Source of the DNA: Alphaproteobacteria bacterium
GTDB lineage: Bacteria > Pseudomonadota > Alphaproteobacteria > Rhizobiales > Rhizobiaceae
DNA: 64,000 nucleotides
Direction: 5' to 3'
Assembly: GCA_024742485.1 (NCBI GenBank)
Contig: JANSYK010000003.1
Location: forward strand, 992,001 to 1,056,000
Below are positions 1 to 8,771 of this stretch, in pieces (positions within the stretch are counted from its first letter, which is position 1; every line of letters starts with the position of its first letter). The notes below the pieces were generated by a model that saw only the letters and a list, made by a program, of their open reading frames with translations, did not search any database and was not told where the DNA came from. A program made the translations under genes and the position numbers.

Positions 1-1120
1 GCGAAACAGCAACCGACAGTGTCATCATTGTCGAGAAGGTCTCCGTCAACGCCGACCGGTCCCGCCAGATGTGGGTATGATAATCAAGTGGATTTTGCGG
101 TGTTACCAACGGACCAAGAACGCTTTTCAAACGAGCGGATTGCGCTGACGTCAGCGATGGAAAATTCAGTCCGTGGCGGTCAGCGGCATCTGCAATCAGA
201 CCAGCTTCGCCGCCGGAACAGCTCATCGATGAGATGCTTTTCCCGGACAGGGGGCCACAGACGTGGAAGACCTTCAGCGTCTCGATGAATTGCGGCAATG
301 TGTCGACCTGCACGAATGCCAGACGCTGAAACAGCGCCTCCGCACCGGCGTGGGTGCCGGCAAGGGCTGCTGTGTGAGTCAATGCCGCTTGGCGCGCATC
401 GCTGGACATCCCGACCTTGAGGACCACGACAGACTTGTTCTTTTTGGTTGCCAATTCAGCCAGACGTTGCATGTCGCTGAGGTCTCCAACGCCTTCTATG
501 TGCAGCCCCAGCGCTGTTACCCTCTCGTCTTCGAGCAGTGCGGCACCAATTTCAGCCAGGCCGGACTGTGCCTGATTTCCGACTGTCACGGCATAGGCGA
601 GCGGAAGACCGCGCCGTTGCATGGTCAGATTGATCGCAATGTTCGAGGACTGGGCGATGATGGCAACGCCTTGCCTAACGGGCATGCCGCCATGTTGATC
701 CGGCCACAGGAGGGCCCGGTCGACATAATTCACGAAACCATAACAATTGGGTCCAAGGACAGGCATTTGGCCGGCTGCCTGCAGCAATCGTGATTGCAGG
801 TCGACACCATCCGCGTTCTCGCCAAATCCACTTGCAAAGCACACCGCGCCGCCGGCTCCGCTGTGGCTCAGGTTCCCGACAATGTCGACCGTCGCGTGTC
901 GATTGACACCGATAAAGGCCGCATCCGGCACACCCGGAAGAGCGTCGAGATCGCAATAGGCGTCGATCCCGCCGATGGTCGCATGAGATGGATGCACGGG
1001 CCAGATATCACCGGTAAACCCCAGTTTCCGGTTCTGTTCAACGACCGCTGCACACCACGCGCCACCACCGATCACCGCGATCGAACGTGGGCAGAACAAT
1101 CGTTTGAACCGGGAGTTCAT
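1..1120 (-). CDS. ADP-forming acyl-CoA synthetase, 3' end outside window
   Basis: About 373 codons are visible and the gene continues past the left edge. The N-terminus has a Rossmann CoA-binding fold (IAVIGGG, residues about 14-20), then a succinyl-CoA-ligase-like domain with the LTHTAALAG segment near residue 250, where NDP-forming synthetases usually have SHTGALAG. This architecture belongs to acetate/acyl-CoA ligases (ADP-forming); the ATP-grasp half would lie outside the window. The ATG overlaps the stop of the upstream acyl-CoA dehydrogenase gene by one base (TAATG), so the two are translationally coupled. Next to carnitine genes it probably activates a betaine-type acid such as gamma-butyrobetaine or crotonobetaine to its CoA ester. 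That substrate is inference. Confidence 0.8.
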   Translation of the reverse strand, partial: MNSRFKRLFCPRSIAVIGGGAWCAAVVEQNRKLGFTGDIWPVHPSHATIGGIDAYCDLDALPGVPDAAFIGVNRHATVDIVGNLSHSGAGGAVCFASGFGENADGVDLQSRLLQAAGQMPVLGPNCYGFVNYVDRALLWPDQHGGMPVRQGVAIIAQSSNIAINLTMQRRGLPLAYAVTVGNQAQSGLAEIGAALLEDERVTALGLHIEGVGDLSDMQRLAELATKKNKSVVVLKVGMSSDARQAALTHTAALAGTHAGAEALFQRLAFVQVDTLPQFIETLKVFHVCGPLSGKSISSMSCSGGEAGLIADAADRHGLNFPSLTSAQSARLKSVLGPLVTPQNPLDYHTHIWRDRSALTETFSTMMTLSVAVS

Positions 1121-2280
1121 TACGCACCCAGTGGCCGCAGCAGGTCACGCCCGATGATATGGCGTTGGATTTCAGACGTTCCATCCCAGATACGCTCGAC
1201 GCGCGCATCTCGCCAGAACCGTTCAAGGGGAAGGTCGCTCATCAGGCCCATTCCTCCAAAAATCTGTATGGCCGCATCGGTCACTTTCGCCAGCATTTCA
1301 GTGGCGTAGAGCTTGGCGCTGGCAATTTCCCTGTTCGCCGGAAGACCCTGATCCAGCCGCCAGGCGGCCGAAAGGGTCAACCAGTCGGCAGCATCGATTT
1401 CCGTGATCATATCCGCCAGTGGAAAGGCTATTCCCTGAAACCGACCAATCGGCTGGCCGAACTGACGCCGTTCGGCCGCATGGTTGAGCGCCAGTTCAAA
1501 GGCGCGACGGGCCCGCCCGACGGCCATGGCAGCAACGGTCAACCGCGTGGCATAGAGCCATTCATTCATCACCGCAAACCCGCCATCGACTTCACCCAAA
1601 ACCTGAGCATCCGGCAAATGGCAATCATCGAAATCGAGCACCATGTTGGGATAACCCCGGTGCGAAACTGATTGATAACCATCACGAACGGTAAAGCCTG
1701 GCGTTCCGCGATCAACAAGAAAGGCAGTGATGCGCTTCTTCAGCCCTTTTTCTGTTTCATCCTGCCCGGTGGCAACAAACACGATGAAAAAGTCGGCTTG
1801 ATCCGCCCCCGAGATGAAATGTTTAGTTCCGTTGATCACCCACTCACCATTGTGGCGAGAGGCCGTGCAATTCATGCTGCGAATGTCCGAGCCGGCATCC
1901 GGTTCAGTCATGGCCAGCGCGTCCATCCTCTCGCCGCGCACGGCCGGATGAAGATAACGTTCGATCTGCTCGCCGCGACAGGCCATCAGGATGTTTTGCG
2001 GTCGGCCAAAAAAATGAGTCAGCGCCATGCTGCCGCGGCCAAGCTCTCTTTCGACCAATGCGAAATCGAGATGGGAAAGGCCGCCACCGCCCACGCTTTC
2101 GGGAAAGTTGCAGGCATAGAAGCCCAATTCGATGGTCTTCCGGCGAATGTCCCGAGCAATATTATCGGGAACATGACCGGTGCGCTCAACCTCATTTTCA
2201 TGCGGATAAATCTCATTTTCAACGAAAGCGCGGATCGTTGAAACGATCATCTCCTGCTCATTGGACAATCCGAAATTCAT
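1120..2280 (-). CDS. Acyl-CoA dehydrogenase
   Basis: 386 residues, full length for the family. The N-terminal helical domain is followed by the beta-domain FAD/substrate motif (ALAMTEPDAGSDIR, about residues 140-153) and the C-terminal motif IWDGTSEIQR, whose Glu is the usual catalytic base position. It is an FAD enzyme that desaturates an acyl-CoA at C2-C3 and passes electrons to ETF. It overlaps the carnitine dehydrogenase gene by 4 bp upstream and the acyl-CoA synthetase by 1 bp downstream. In this setting it would fit gamma-butyrobetainyl-CoA to crotonobetainyl-CoA. The family is certain and the substrate is inferred from neighbours. No enoyl-CoA hydratase (CaiD-like) gene is visible in the window. 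Confidence 0.88.
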   Translation of the reverse strand: MNFGLSNEQEMIVSTIRAFVENEIYPHENEVERTGHVPDNIARDIRRKTIELGFYACNFPESVGGGGLSHLDFALVERELGRGSMALTHFFGRPQNILMACRGEQIERYLHPAVRGERMDALAMTEPDAGSDIRSMNCTASRHNGEWVINGTKHFISGADQADFFIVFVATGQDETEKGLKKRITAFLVDRGTPGFTVRDGYQSVSHRGYPNMVLDFDDCHLPDAQVLGEVDGGFAVMNEWLYATRLTVAAMAVGRARRAFELALNHAAERRQFGQPIGRFQGIAFPLADMITEIDAADWLTLSAAWRLDQGLPANREIASAKLYATEMLAKVTDAAIQIFGGMGLMSDLPLERFWRDARVERIWDGTSEIQRHIIGRDLLRPLGA

Positions 2281-3746
2281 GCGGTTTTCCTCTCACCGGT
2301 GTAACGCCCGACGACGTCGGGACACGGGAGGCTTGCATGGGCGATAGCCAGTGGTTCGAGCCTCTCCATCACCGACTGCAGCGCTGGACAGACCTTGCCG
2401 GTTGTGCTGTCGACATGCAGCATCATCTGTTCGGCCGTGGCGACCACGCGCCCGTCTGCGGGCGCACGAAGGATATGGAAGACATGCAGCCTCTTTTCGT
2501 CGGCCTCGATGATCTGGGTGGACGTGGAAAGCCGCTCGCCGACCCTGGCTTCGCTGCGGTTCATGATGTGAGATTCAGCCGTGTAATAGCTGTGGCCGCT
2601 AGCAAGATATTCCTGATCGAGACCGATCAGACGCAACAGGGCATCGGATGCATCCGCAAAGACCTGAAGGTAGCGGAATTCGGTCATATGCCCGTTATAG
2701 TCAATCCACGACGGCAACACTTGAACGTCATACAGCTCCAGCGGATCAGCGTGGCGGTTGTTCTCGGTGACCAGCGGCATCAAAACCGTCTCATGCCGGT
2801 TCAGGTGTTCGCCTGCGGCACTGTCACGGTCCTTCAACGCGCGCAGCATCCCGACCAGATTGTCGTCTCGCAGCCGCTCCAGTTCACGAATTGACAATTC
2901 GCCGGACTGCTCATCTGATTGCCGGGCGATCTTTTCGACCAGCGCCTCCGTCAGTTCCGGCACATCCGTCAATCGGCTCCATGGCCATTCAAGGCAGGGT
3001 CCGAACTGGCTGATGAAATGTTTCATGCCCGCCTCGCCACCAGCGACGCGGTAGGTTTCAAACAATCCCATCTGGGCCCAGCGCAGACCGAAGCCGTAGC
3101 GAATGATGTCATCAATCTCCTGGGTTGTGGCAATATCGTCCCGAACCAGCCACAGAGCTTCGCGCCAAACGGCCTCCAATAGCCGGTCGGCGACATGGGC
3201 GTCGATTTCATGGCGTATATGCAGCGGGATCATGCCAATGCCGCGCAAAAGGTCGAGGGCTTCTTCGAGAAAAGCATCCGGCGTCACTGCCGAAGGAACG
3301 AGTTCGACCAGCGGCAACAGGTAGACCGGATTGAAGGGGTGGGCGACAAGGATATCCTGCGGCCGAATGGCGTCGGTCTGAAGTTCTGACGGTTTGAAGC
3401 CGGATGTCGACGAGCCAATGGGTGTGCCGGCTTCGCAATGTTCCTGTATGGCGCGGTAGGTAGCGTGCTTGACCGCAAGCCGTTCAGGAACCGATTCCTG
3501 CACCCAATCCGCGTTGCGCACAGCATCTTCGACTGTGCTGCAAAAGGTAAGGGACCCTTCTACAGGCATCGGGGTGTCATAAAGACGGGGCAGGGCGTTT
3601 CGGGCGTTGCTCAGGATCTCATCGACCTTGCGCTCGGCGTCCTCATGGGGATCGAAGACACGCACATTCCAGCCATTCAGCAGAAATCGGGCCACCCAAC
3701 CGCCGCCGATCACCCCGCCGCCGATAATGGCTGCAAACTGGGTCAT
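2277..3746 (-). CDS. lcdH: L-carnitine 3-dehydrogenase fused to a betainyl-CoA thioesterase-like domain
   Basis: 489 residues. Residues 1-320 are a 3-hydroxyacyl-CoA dehydrogenase-family NAD enzyme (dinucleotide motif GGGVIGGGW at 9-17; HPFNPVYLLPLVELV segment). From about residue 335 there is a hotdog thioesterase domain (WIDYNGHMTEF). Carnitine dehydrogenases of rhizobia carry this fusion, while Pseudomonas has separate proteins. The dehydrogenase half oxidises L-carnitine to 3-dehydrocarnitine. After cleavage by the BKACE encoded directly upstream, the thioesterase half would release betaine from betainyl-CoA. The start overlaps the BKACE stop by 4 bp (ATGA), and the gene is co-translated with the acyl-CoA dehydrogenase. 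The fusion is seen in the sequence; the pathway is from known carnitine catabolism. Confidence 0.87.
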   Translation of the reverse strand: MTQFAAIIGGGVIGGGWVARFLLNGWNVRVFDPHEDAERKVDEILSNARNALPRLYDTPMPVEGSLTFCSTVEDAVRNADWVQESVPERLAVKHATYRAIQEHCEAGTPIGSSTSGFKPSELQTDAIRPQDILVAHPFNPVYLLPLVELVPSAVTPDAFLEEALDLLRGIGMIPLHIRHEIDAHVADRLLEAVWREALWLVRDDIATTQEIDDIIRYGFGLRWAQMGLFETYRVAGGEAGMKHFISQFGPCLEWPWSRLTDVPELTEALVEKIARQSDEQSGELSIRELERLRDDNLVGMLRALKDRDSAAGEHLNRHETVLMPLVTENNRHADPLELYDVQVLPSWIDYNGHMTEFRYLQVFADASDALLRLIGLDQEYLASGHSYYTAESHIMNRSEARVGERLSTSTQIIEADEKRLHVFHILRAPADGRVVATAEQMMLHVDSTTGKVCPALQSVMERLEPLAIAHASLPCPDVVGRYTGERKTA

Positions 3747-4651
3747 TTCGGCACTCTTTTTCCCAGGCCAAGACGCTCCCGCACTTCGCTTGGGCCAATC
3801 ACCCGTGCACCCATGGCTTCTATGATCGTGACCGCCCGTGTCACGAGTGCTTCATTCGTGGCCAGTTCCCCCTTGGCGAGCCAAAGATTGTCCTCCAGAC
3901 CGACGCGGACATTGCCGCCCGCCAACACGGCTGCCGCCACAAAGGGCATCTCGTTGCGCCCGAGTGCAAAAGCAGACCAATGCCAGGTCTCCGGGATGTT
4001 GTTGACCATCGCCATGAAGGTGTTGAGGTCGTCCGGTGCTCCCCAGGGGACACCCATGCACAGTTGAACAAGCGCCGGGCTTCGCAGCACACCCTCGGAA
4101 ACCAACTGTTTGGCCAGCCAGAGATGGCCGGTGTCAAAGGCCTCGATTTCCGGCTTTACCCCGAGTTCCGTCATCCGCGCGCCCATCGCGCGCAGCATTC
4201 CGGGTGTGTTTGTCATGACATAATCGGCTTCGGCAAAGTTCATCGTGCCGCAATCGAGTGTACAGATTTCAGGCAGGCATTCGGCAATGTGTTCGAGCCG
4301 TTCCTCAGCGCTTGCCATATCAGTACCAGCTTGCAATGGCAGCGGGGAGGTGGGATCGCCGAAGACCATATCACCGCCCATGCCTGCGGTCAGATTAAGC
4401 ACCATATCGACGTCCGCATCGCGAATGCGGTCAGTCACCTCGCGATACAGAGCGCGATCGCGGGCAGGCGCGCCGGTTTGCGGATCCCTGACGTGGCAGT
4501 GCACGATCGCTGCGCCCGCTTGAGCTGCGGCGATTGCACTGTTGGCGATTTGCTCCGGGTTGCGAGGAACGTGGGGGCTGCGATCCTGGGTGCTGCCCGA
4601 TCCGGTAATGGCACAGGTGACAAACACGTCATGATTGATTTCCAATGGCAT
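3743..4651 (-). CDS. Beta-keto acid cleavage enzyme (BKACE, DUF849), dehydrocarnitine-cleaving
   Basis: 302 residues from the ATG preceded by GGAGGAG with 8-nt spacing. An upstream in-frame ATG at 4705 would add 18 residues without a good ribosome site. The BKACE hallmarks are present: CAITGSG (13-19), the Zn2+-binding His-x-His in HCHVRDP (His51, His53) and the late VRVGLEDN segment carrying the Arg and metal-ligand Glu. These enzymes condense a beta-keto acid with acetyl-CoA to give acetoacetate and a new acyl-CoA. Placed between a CdhR-type regulator and carnitine dehydrogenase, this one is expected to convert 3-dehydrocarnitine to betainyl-CoA plus acetoacetate. It is the first gene of the leftward operon. 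Confidence 0.85.
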   Translation of the reverse strand: MPLEINHDVFVTCAITGSGSTQDRSPHVPRNPEQIANSAIAAAQAGAAIVHCHVRDPQTGAPARDRALYREVTDRIRDADVDMVLNLTAGMGGDMVFGDPTSPLPLQAGTDMASAEERLEHIAECLPEICTLDCGTMNFAEADYVMTNTPGMLRAMGARMTELGVKPEIEAFDTGHLWLAKQLVSEGVLRSPALVQLCMGVPWGAPDDLNTFMAMVNNIPETWHWSAFALGRNEMPFVAAAVLAGGNVRVGLEDNLWLAKGELATNEALVTRAVTIIEAMGARVIGPSEVRERLGLGKRVPK

Positions 4652-4724
4652 CGGTGTTGCTCCTCCGGTTTCCCAAAGCTTAGGCCGCTTGCCAATCGGT
4701 ATCATGCTGATTTAGCCTGTTTTC

Positions 4725-5678
4725 ATGCCAAATTGGAACAAAAGCGCTGGTAAGTGCCGCCGTATCGACATTCTGCTCTTCGATCGGTTCTCCAACCATT
4801 GCCTGGCAAACACGGTGGAACCGTTGCGCGCCGCCAACGAACTTGCGCCAGGCAATCTGTATAGATGGCGGTATTTGACGCTGGACGGAGCATCAGTGAC
4901 ATCATCCAGCGGTTTGCTGGTTGAGCCCGACGGCGCTTTGCGCGACGGATTGGGAGGTGAATTTCTCTTTGTGCTGCCAAGCTACGGATTTCGTCAATTG
5001 GCGACGCCGGTTTGCCTGACAGCGCTGCGTTCAGCTGCTACCCGTTACGCCGTTATGGCCGGCTTGGATACCGGTGGTTGGCTGTTGGCTGAGGCTGGTT
5101 TGCTGACCGGACGGCGAGCAACGGTCCACTGGCATGAATTGGACGGATTTGCCGAACGTTTCCCAGATGTTGAAGTGGTTCGCGAACGCTTCGTGATCGA
5201 CGCCGACCGCATTACCTGTGGCGGCGCGATGGCAGCCTTTGATCTGGTCAGCCGGCTCGTTGCCATCCAACATGGTGAAGCATTGCGGCTGGAGGTTGCT
5301 CTCATGTTCATGCATGAGGGTACGGTCGTGCAGGGCCGGGAATTGGCCGCGCCAAAGAGTGGAGCAGTGCAACGGGCAATTACACTGATGCGGGAAAATC
5401 TTGAGGAGCCGCTTTCTGTCGTCACGCTGGCCAAGCGGGTCGGTCAAACCCAGCGCCGCCTCGAACAGGGATTTCGCCGTGAACTCGGCGCGACGCCCCG
5501 CACGGTCTACCGGCGATTGCGCTTGTTGTCGGCGCGCAAGATGGTGGACGAAACCGATCTGCCTGTTGCCGAGATTGCCGTGCGCAGCGGATATGCAAAT
5601 CCCGCCGCCATGACACGCGCATTTTCCGGAGAGTTCGGTATGACACCGCGGGCAATCCGGTCGGGAACCGATCAATAA
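4725..5678 (+). CDS. cdhR: GlxA/AraC-family regulator, CdhR-like
   Basis: 317 residues. The N-terminal two thirds is a DJ-1/PfpI-like sensor domain and residues about 215-310 form a double helix-turn-helix AraC domain (SVVTLAKRVGQTQRRLEQGF; VAEIAVRSGYANPAAMTRAF). It is transcribed divergently from the BKACE-carnitine dehydrogenase operon across a gap of only 73 bp (4652-4724), so both promoters and any operator must sit there. CdhR, the activator of carnitine dehydrogenase genes in Pseudomonas, belongs to this subfamily, and the location here matches it. The Shine-Dalgarno is weak, so a slightly later start cannot be excluded. Confidence 0.82.
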   Translation: MPNWNKSAGKCRRIDILLFDRFSNHCLANTVEPLRAANELAPGNLYRWRYLTLDGASVTSSSGLLVEPDGALRDGLGGEFLFVLPSYGFRQLATPVCLTALRSAATRYAVMAGLDTGGWLLAEAGLLTGRRATVHWHELDGFAERFPDVEVVRERFVIDADRITCGGAMAAFDLVSRLVAIQHGEALRLEVALMFMHEGTVVQGRELAAPKSGAVQRAITLMRENLEEPLSVVTLAKRVGQTQRRLEQGFRRELGATPRTVYRRLRLLSARKMVDETDLPVAEIAVRSGYANPAAMTRAFSGEFGMTPRAIRSGTDQ

Positions 5679-5846
5679 GGACCGCCCTGCATAAAAGTGC
5701 CATGGATGGGCTCTGCTCCACAGGCTAACTGGGGTCAGGATCCCGAGCCCGGACACTATCCACAGCGCGTTTTTTTCCGACGTTGATCGCGAACCATCGT
5801 ACAGGCAGGGTGCCTACCAGTCCTCTTCTCTGGAGCCGCAAATCAC

Positions 5847-6779
5847 GTGAACCCCATTTCCCTCCTGTTCCCTGTTCTTGCCGTCGTCATTTCGGTCGTG
5901 GCCTATCTGACACCTGAACTCTTTGCGCCGTATCGTGGTGCCATCGTTCCCCTGTTGACCATCATCATGTTTGCCATGGGTTTGACGTTGAAACCGAAAG
6001 ATTTTCAACGGGTTCTAACGCGTCCGAAAGTCGTCGGCATTGGTGTCGCGCTACAATACTCCGTCATGCCGCTGGCGGCTTTTGCAATCGGTCACGCCAT
6101 GAACCTGCCGGTTGAACTGATCGCCGGACTGGTTTTGCTCGGCGCGAGCCCAGGCGGCACCGCATCGAATGTGATGTGCTACCTGGCGAAGGCGGATGTC
6201 GCTTTGTCGGTCAGCCTGACCATGGTGTCGACCCTTCTGGCGATTGTCATGACGCCGGCCCTGACGTGGCTTCTGGTGGGACAGTCCATTCCGGTCGATG
6301 CCTGGGGAATGCTCTGGAGCCTGGTGCGGATCGTGCTCATTCCAATCGTTCTGGGCATAGGGATCAACACGTTCTTCGGACGGTTTTTGAAACCGGTGAA
6401 GTTCGTATTGCCGGGCATCGCGACAGCCGCGATACTCTGCGCGATTGCCATCGTGGTTGCGCTCAACCAGGGCAATCTTGCATCGGCCGGTTTTGCGATC
6501 GTCGCGGCCGTGGTCCTTCACAATGGCTGCGGGCTCCTGTTCGGTTACTGGGTGCCGCGCCTCATCGGATATGACCGGATGATCTGCCGAACACTGGCAT
6601 TCGAAACCGGCATGCAGAACTCGGGTCTCAGCGTCGCGCTTGCACTCAACTATTTTTCCGCGTTGGCGGCTTTGCCTGGTGCCATATTCAGCATCTGGCA
6701 CAACCTGACCGGAGCCATATTGGCGAGCATATGGAGTTCAAAAGATTCCGGGCCGGTACCGGCAAAGGCCGGCGATTGA
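5847..6779 (+). CDS. Bile acid:sodium symporter (BASS) family transporter
   Basis: 310 residues with about nine to ten hydrophobic segments. It shows the SBF-family features LLGASPGGTASNVMCYLAKAD (near residues 96-116) and ETGMQNSGLSVALAL (near 252-266), which form the sodium sites in this fold. It starts at a GTG 11 nt after GGAG. The family exports or imports organic anions with Na+; members include bile-acid and pantothenate/2-keto acid carriers. It stands alone, 168 bp after the CdhR-like gene and convergent with the deacetylase gene. A link to carnitine catabolism is possible but not shown. Confidence 0.82.
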   Translation: MNPISLLFPVLAVVISVVAYLTPELFAPYRGAIVPLLTIIMFAMGLTLKPKDFQRVLTRPKVVGIGVALQYSVMPLAAFAIGHAMNLPVELIAGLVLLGASPGGTASNVMCYLAKADVALSVSLTMVSTLLAIVMTPALTWLLVGQSIPVDAWGMLWSLVRIVLIPIVLGIGINTFFGRFLKPVKFVLPGIATAAILCAIAIVVALNQGNLASAGFAIVAAVVLHNGCGLLFGYWVPRLIGYDRMICRTLAFETGMQNSGLSVALALNYFSALAALPGAIFSIWHNLTGAILASIWSSKDSGPVPAKAGD

Positions 6780-6819
6780 TCTGTCCATCGGTTCCGCACG
6801 AGGATCCAAGAATGGCGAC

Positions 6820-6850
6820 GGAATAATATGAATAAATTTCATATTATTCC
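6820..6850. terminator. AT-rich perfect hairpin between convergent genes
   Basis: A perfect 13-bp inverted repeat (GGAATAATATGAA, loop TAAAT, then the complement) lies between the convergent symporter (ends 6779) and deacetylase (ends 6906) genes. It probably ends transcription from both sides, although there is no clean U tract. Its AT content is much higher than the flanks, so a protein-binding palindrome is an alternative. Confidence 0.5.
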
Positions 6851-6905
6851 ATCGATCTGTTAATTTGAAACATCAGCCCTGTTTGATGTCGCATTCAGGC
6901 CTGTT

Positions 6906-7808
6906 TCAGATGAATTCCCCAGCCACGCGGTAAAGCCCTGCATGCCGTTGAGCCAAAGCCTCGATGTCCTTCGAATACCCACCACCAACAACACAGGCGA
7001 CCGGCAGTCCCATCTGCCGCGCGGTACCAATGACGAAACGGTCCCGTTCCCTCAGGCCATTATCAGTCAGTGCGAGGCGTCCCAACGTGTCGGCATGATG
7101 GGGGTCGACCCCTGCATTGAAAAAGACGAGATTCGCACCGTGTCGTTCGAGCACATTCGGCAGCGTTTGCCGCAATGCATCGAGATACGCCGCGTCGCCC
7201 GTTCCGTCGGGCAATCCGACATCCATATCCGAGGCACGCTTGCGGACGGGATAGTTCTTTTCGGCATGGATCGAAAACGTGAAGACGTCCGGGTTTGTCG
7301 AAAACACATCCGCTGTACCGTCACCCTGATGAACGTCACAATCGACAACCAGTGCACGCTCGATTTCGCCTGATGCCAGAAGAGCGTGGACGGCAACCCC
7401 GACATCATTGAAAACACAAAACCCGGCGCCCTGGTCGCGGCGCGCATGATGGCCGCCACCGGCGGTGTTGCAGGCAATGCCGTTGGCCAGCGCAATACGG
7501 GCTGCCAGCAATGTTCCGGCGGACGCACAGCGAGCGCGAAAGGCCACTGTTTCGCGTACCGGAAAGCCTATTTCCTTTTCAATATGGGCCGGAACTGTGC
7601 CGGACATGACCTGTTGCACATAGGCGCCATCATGAGCCCGTGCGATTGTGTCGGGTTCGAGCGGTTCGGGAACGTGGAACCCATCCGGTCCGGGAACCAA
7701 CTCTTCAGTGAGGATCTCCGCAAGTCGCCGGAACTTGCCGCCGGGAAAGCGTTTGCTTTTGGCAATTTCGATATTATAGCGCGGATGGTGAACAATCGGA
7801 AGCGACAT
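6906..7808 (-). CDS. Histone deacetylase-like (arginase/deacetylase fold) amidohydrolase
   Basis: 300 residues from the ATG giving MSLPIVHHP. Longer starts would run into the regulator gene upstream. The class II HDAC-like signature is complete: tandem His in GGGHHA (120-121), the Zn ligands Asp158 and His160 in DCDVHQGDGT, and Asp235 in NAGVDPHHADTLG. Bacterial members deacylate small molecules such as acetylpolyamines, or acetylated proteins. It follows the IclR gene by 100 bp in the same direction and may be cotranscribed with it. The true substrate cannot be read from the sequence. Confidence 0.82.
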   Translation of the reverse strand: MSLPIVHHPRYNIEIAKSKRFPGGKFRRLAEILTEELVPGPDGFHVPEPLEPDTIARAHDGAYVQQVMSGTVPAHIEKEIGFPVRETVAFRARCASAGTLLAARIALANGIACNTAGGGHHARRDQGAGFCVFNDVGVAVHALLASGEIERALVVDCDVHQGDGTADVFSTNPDVFTFSIHAEKNYPVRKRASDMDVGLPDGTGDAAYLDALRQTLPNVLERHGANLVFFNAGVDPHHADTLGRLALTDNGLRERDRFVIGTARQMGLPVACVVGGGYSKDIEALAQRHAGLYRVAGEFI

Positions 7809-7908
7809 GGCCGGGATATAGGGCATGATCGCATGTGATACAAAACCGATGAAGGTCGTGGCGCACCGCACCGTTGGGCTCGGCGCATCAGGCTCGGTCG
7901 GAGCAATG

Positions 7909-8670
7909 TCACAGTAATGCGACCACTTGATCCAGTGTCTTAAGCAGTGCGGTGCGGAGCCGGTCCTGTTTGCTGTCGAATCGATGTGATGGCACCGGTA
8001 TCGAAATCGCATAGATCAGACCGCTTGGATCGCGGAAGGCCACACCAACCGCGGAGATTCCGTCCGTATGCTCATTGACGTCGAGCGCAAGGCGATTGGT
8101 GCGAACGGCTTCAATTTCTCGAATGATTTCGGACAGCGGCCGCTTGGGATCAGCTGATTGCTTCAGCTCCCTGGCAATAAGGGCTGCCGCGATGTCATCG
8201 CTAAGCATGGCAAGGGTGGCCTTGCCATTTGCCGTGGTCGACAGCGGAAAGGTTTCGCCGACCGCTGACACCGTTCGCAAGCGGTGTGTTCCGACCACTT
8301 GATCCACGAAAACCATATGGTCCTGGCGATAGACCGCAAGATCGACCGTCTCACCGGTCTCCTTGGCAAGGGCCGAGAGGACAGGACGGATCATTTCGGC
8401 AATGTTGATTCGGCCTGCTTCGGCAAGGGACTGGATTTCCGGTCCGAGCCTGAATCCACCCTCAGCGGACGACACCATGACGAACCGTTCCGCCTGCAGG
8501 GCGTTGACGATGCGCTGTACCGTAGAACGGGGCAATCCGACCCGTTCAGCGATTTGACCGAGGCTCAGTCCCTTATGCTCGTTCTTCAGGGCGCGAAGAA
8601 TGTCCGCAGCTCGGGATATGACCTGAACGCCTTGATTCGATTGTTGTTTTTCAATGGTTTCGATGTTCAT
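7909..8670 (-). CDS. IclR-family transcriptional regulator
   Basis: 253 residues from the ATG at MNIETIEKQQ; an upstream TTG at 8712 would add 14 residues. The N-terminal winged helix-turn-helix (VISRAADILRAL; GLPRSTVQRIVNAL) precedes the IclR effector-binding GAF-like domain. It is divergent from the cyclase-cupin-SDR-ABC operon, and the 8671-8838 gap contains a good sigma70 promoter and a palindrome. It is therefore the likely local regulator of that operon. The effector is probably the imported substrate or an intermediate (inference). Confidence 0.85.
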   Translation of the reverse strand: MNIETIEKQQSNQGVQVISRAADILRALKNEHKGLSLGQIAERVGLPRSTVQRIVNALQAERFVMVSSAEGGFRLGPEIQSLAEAGRINIAEMIRPVLSALAKETGETVDLAVYRQDHMVFVDQVVGTHRLRTVSAVGETFPLSTTANGKATLAMLSDDIAAALIARELKQSADPKRPLSEIIREIEAVRTNRLALDVNEHTDGISAVGVAFRDPSGLIYAISIPVPSHRFDSKQDRLRTALLKTLDQVVALL

Positions 8671-8771
8671 TCCGGCGATCCAGGTTTCTTCCACAGCGGT
8701 ATTTTCAGTCAACGGATTCGTTCATTCGGACCCGTTCTAACACCACCTGTGTAATGTTGCACGAAATTCAG

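Noticed and set aside
19-1309. Several plus-strand ORFs (19-288, 263-793, 794-1309)
   Set aside because: They are antisense to the acyl-CoA synthetase and dehydrogenase, which have clear family motifs; the plus frames have none.
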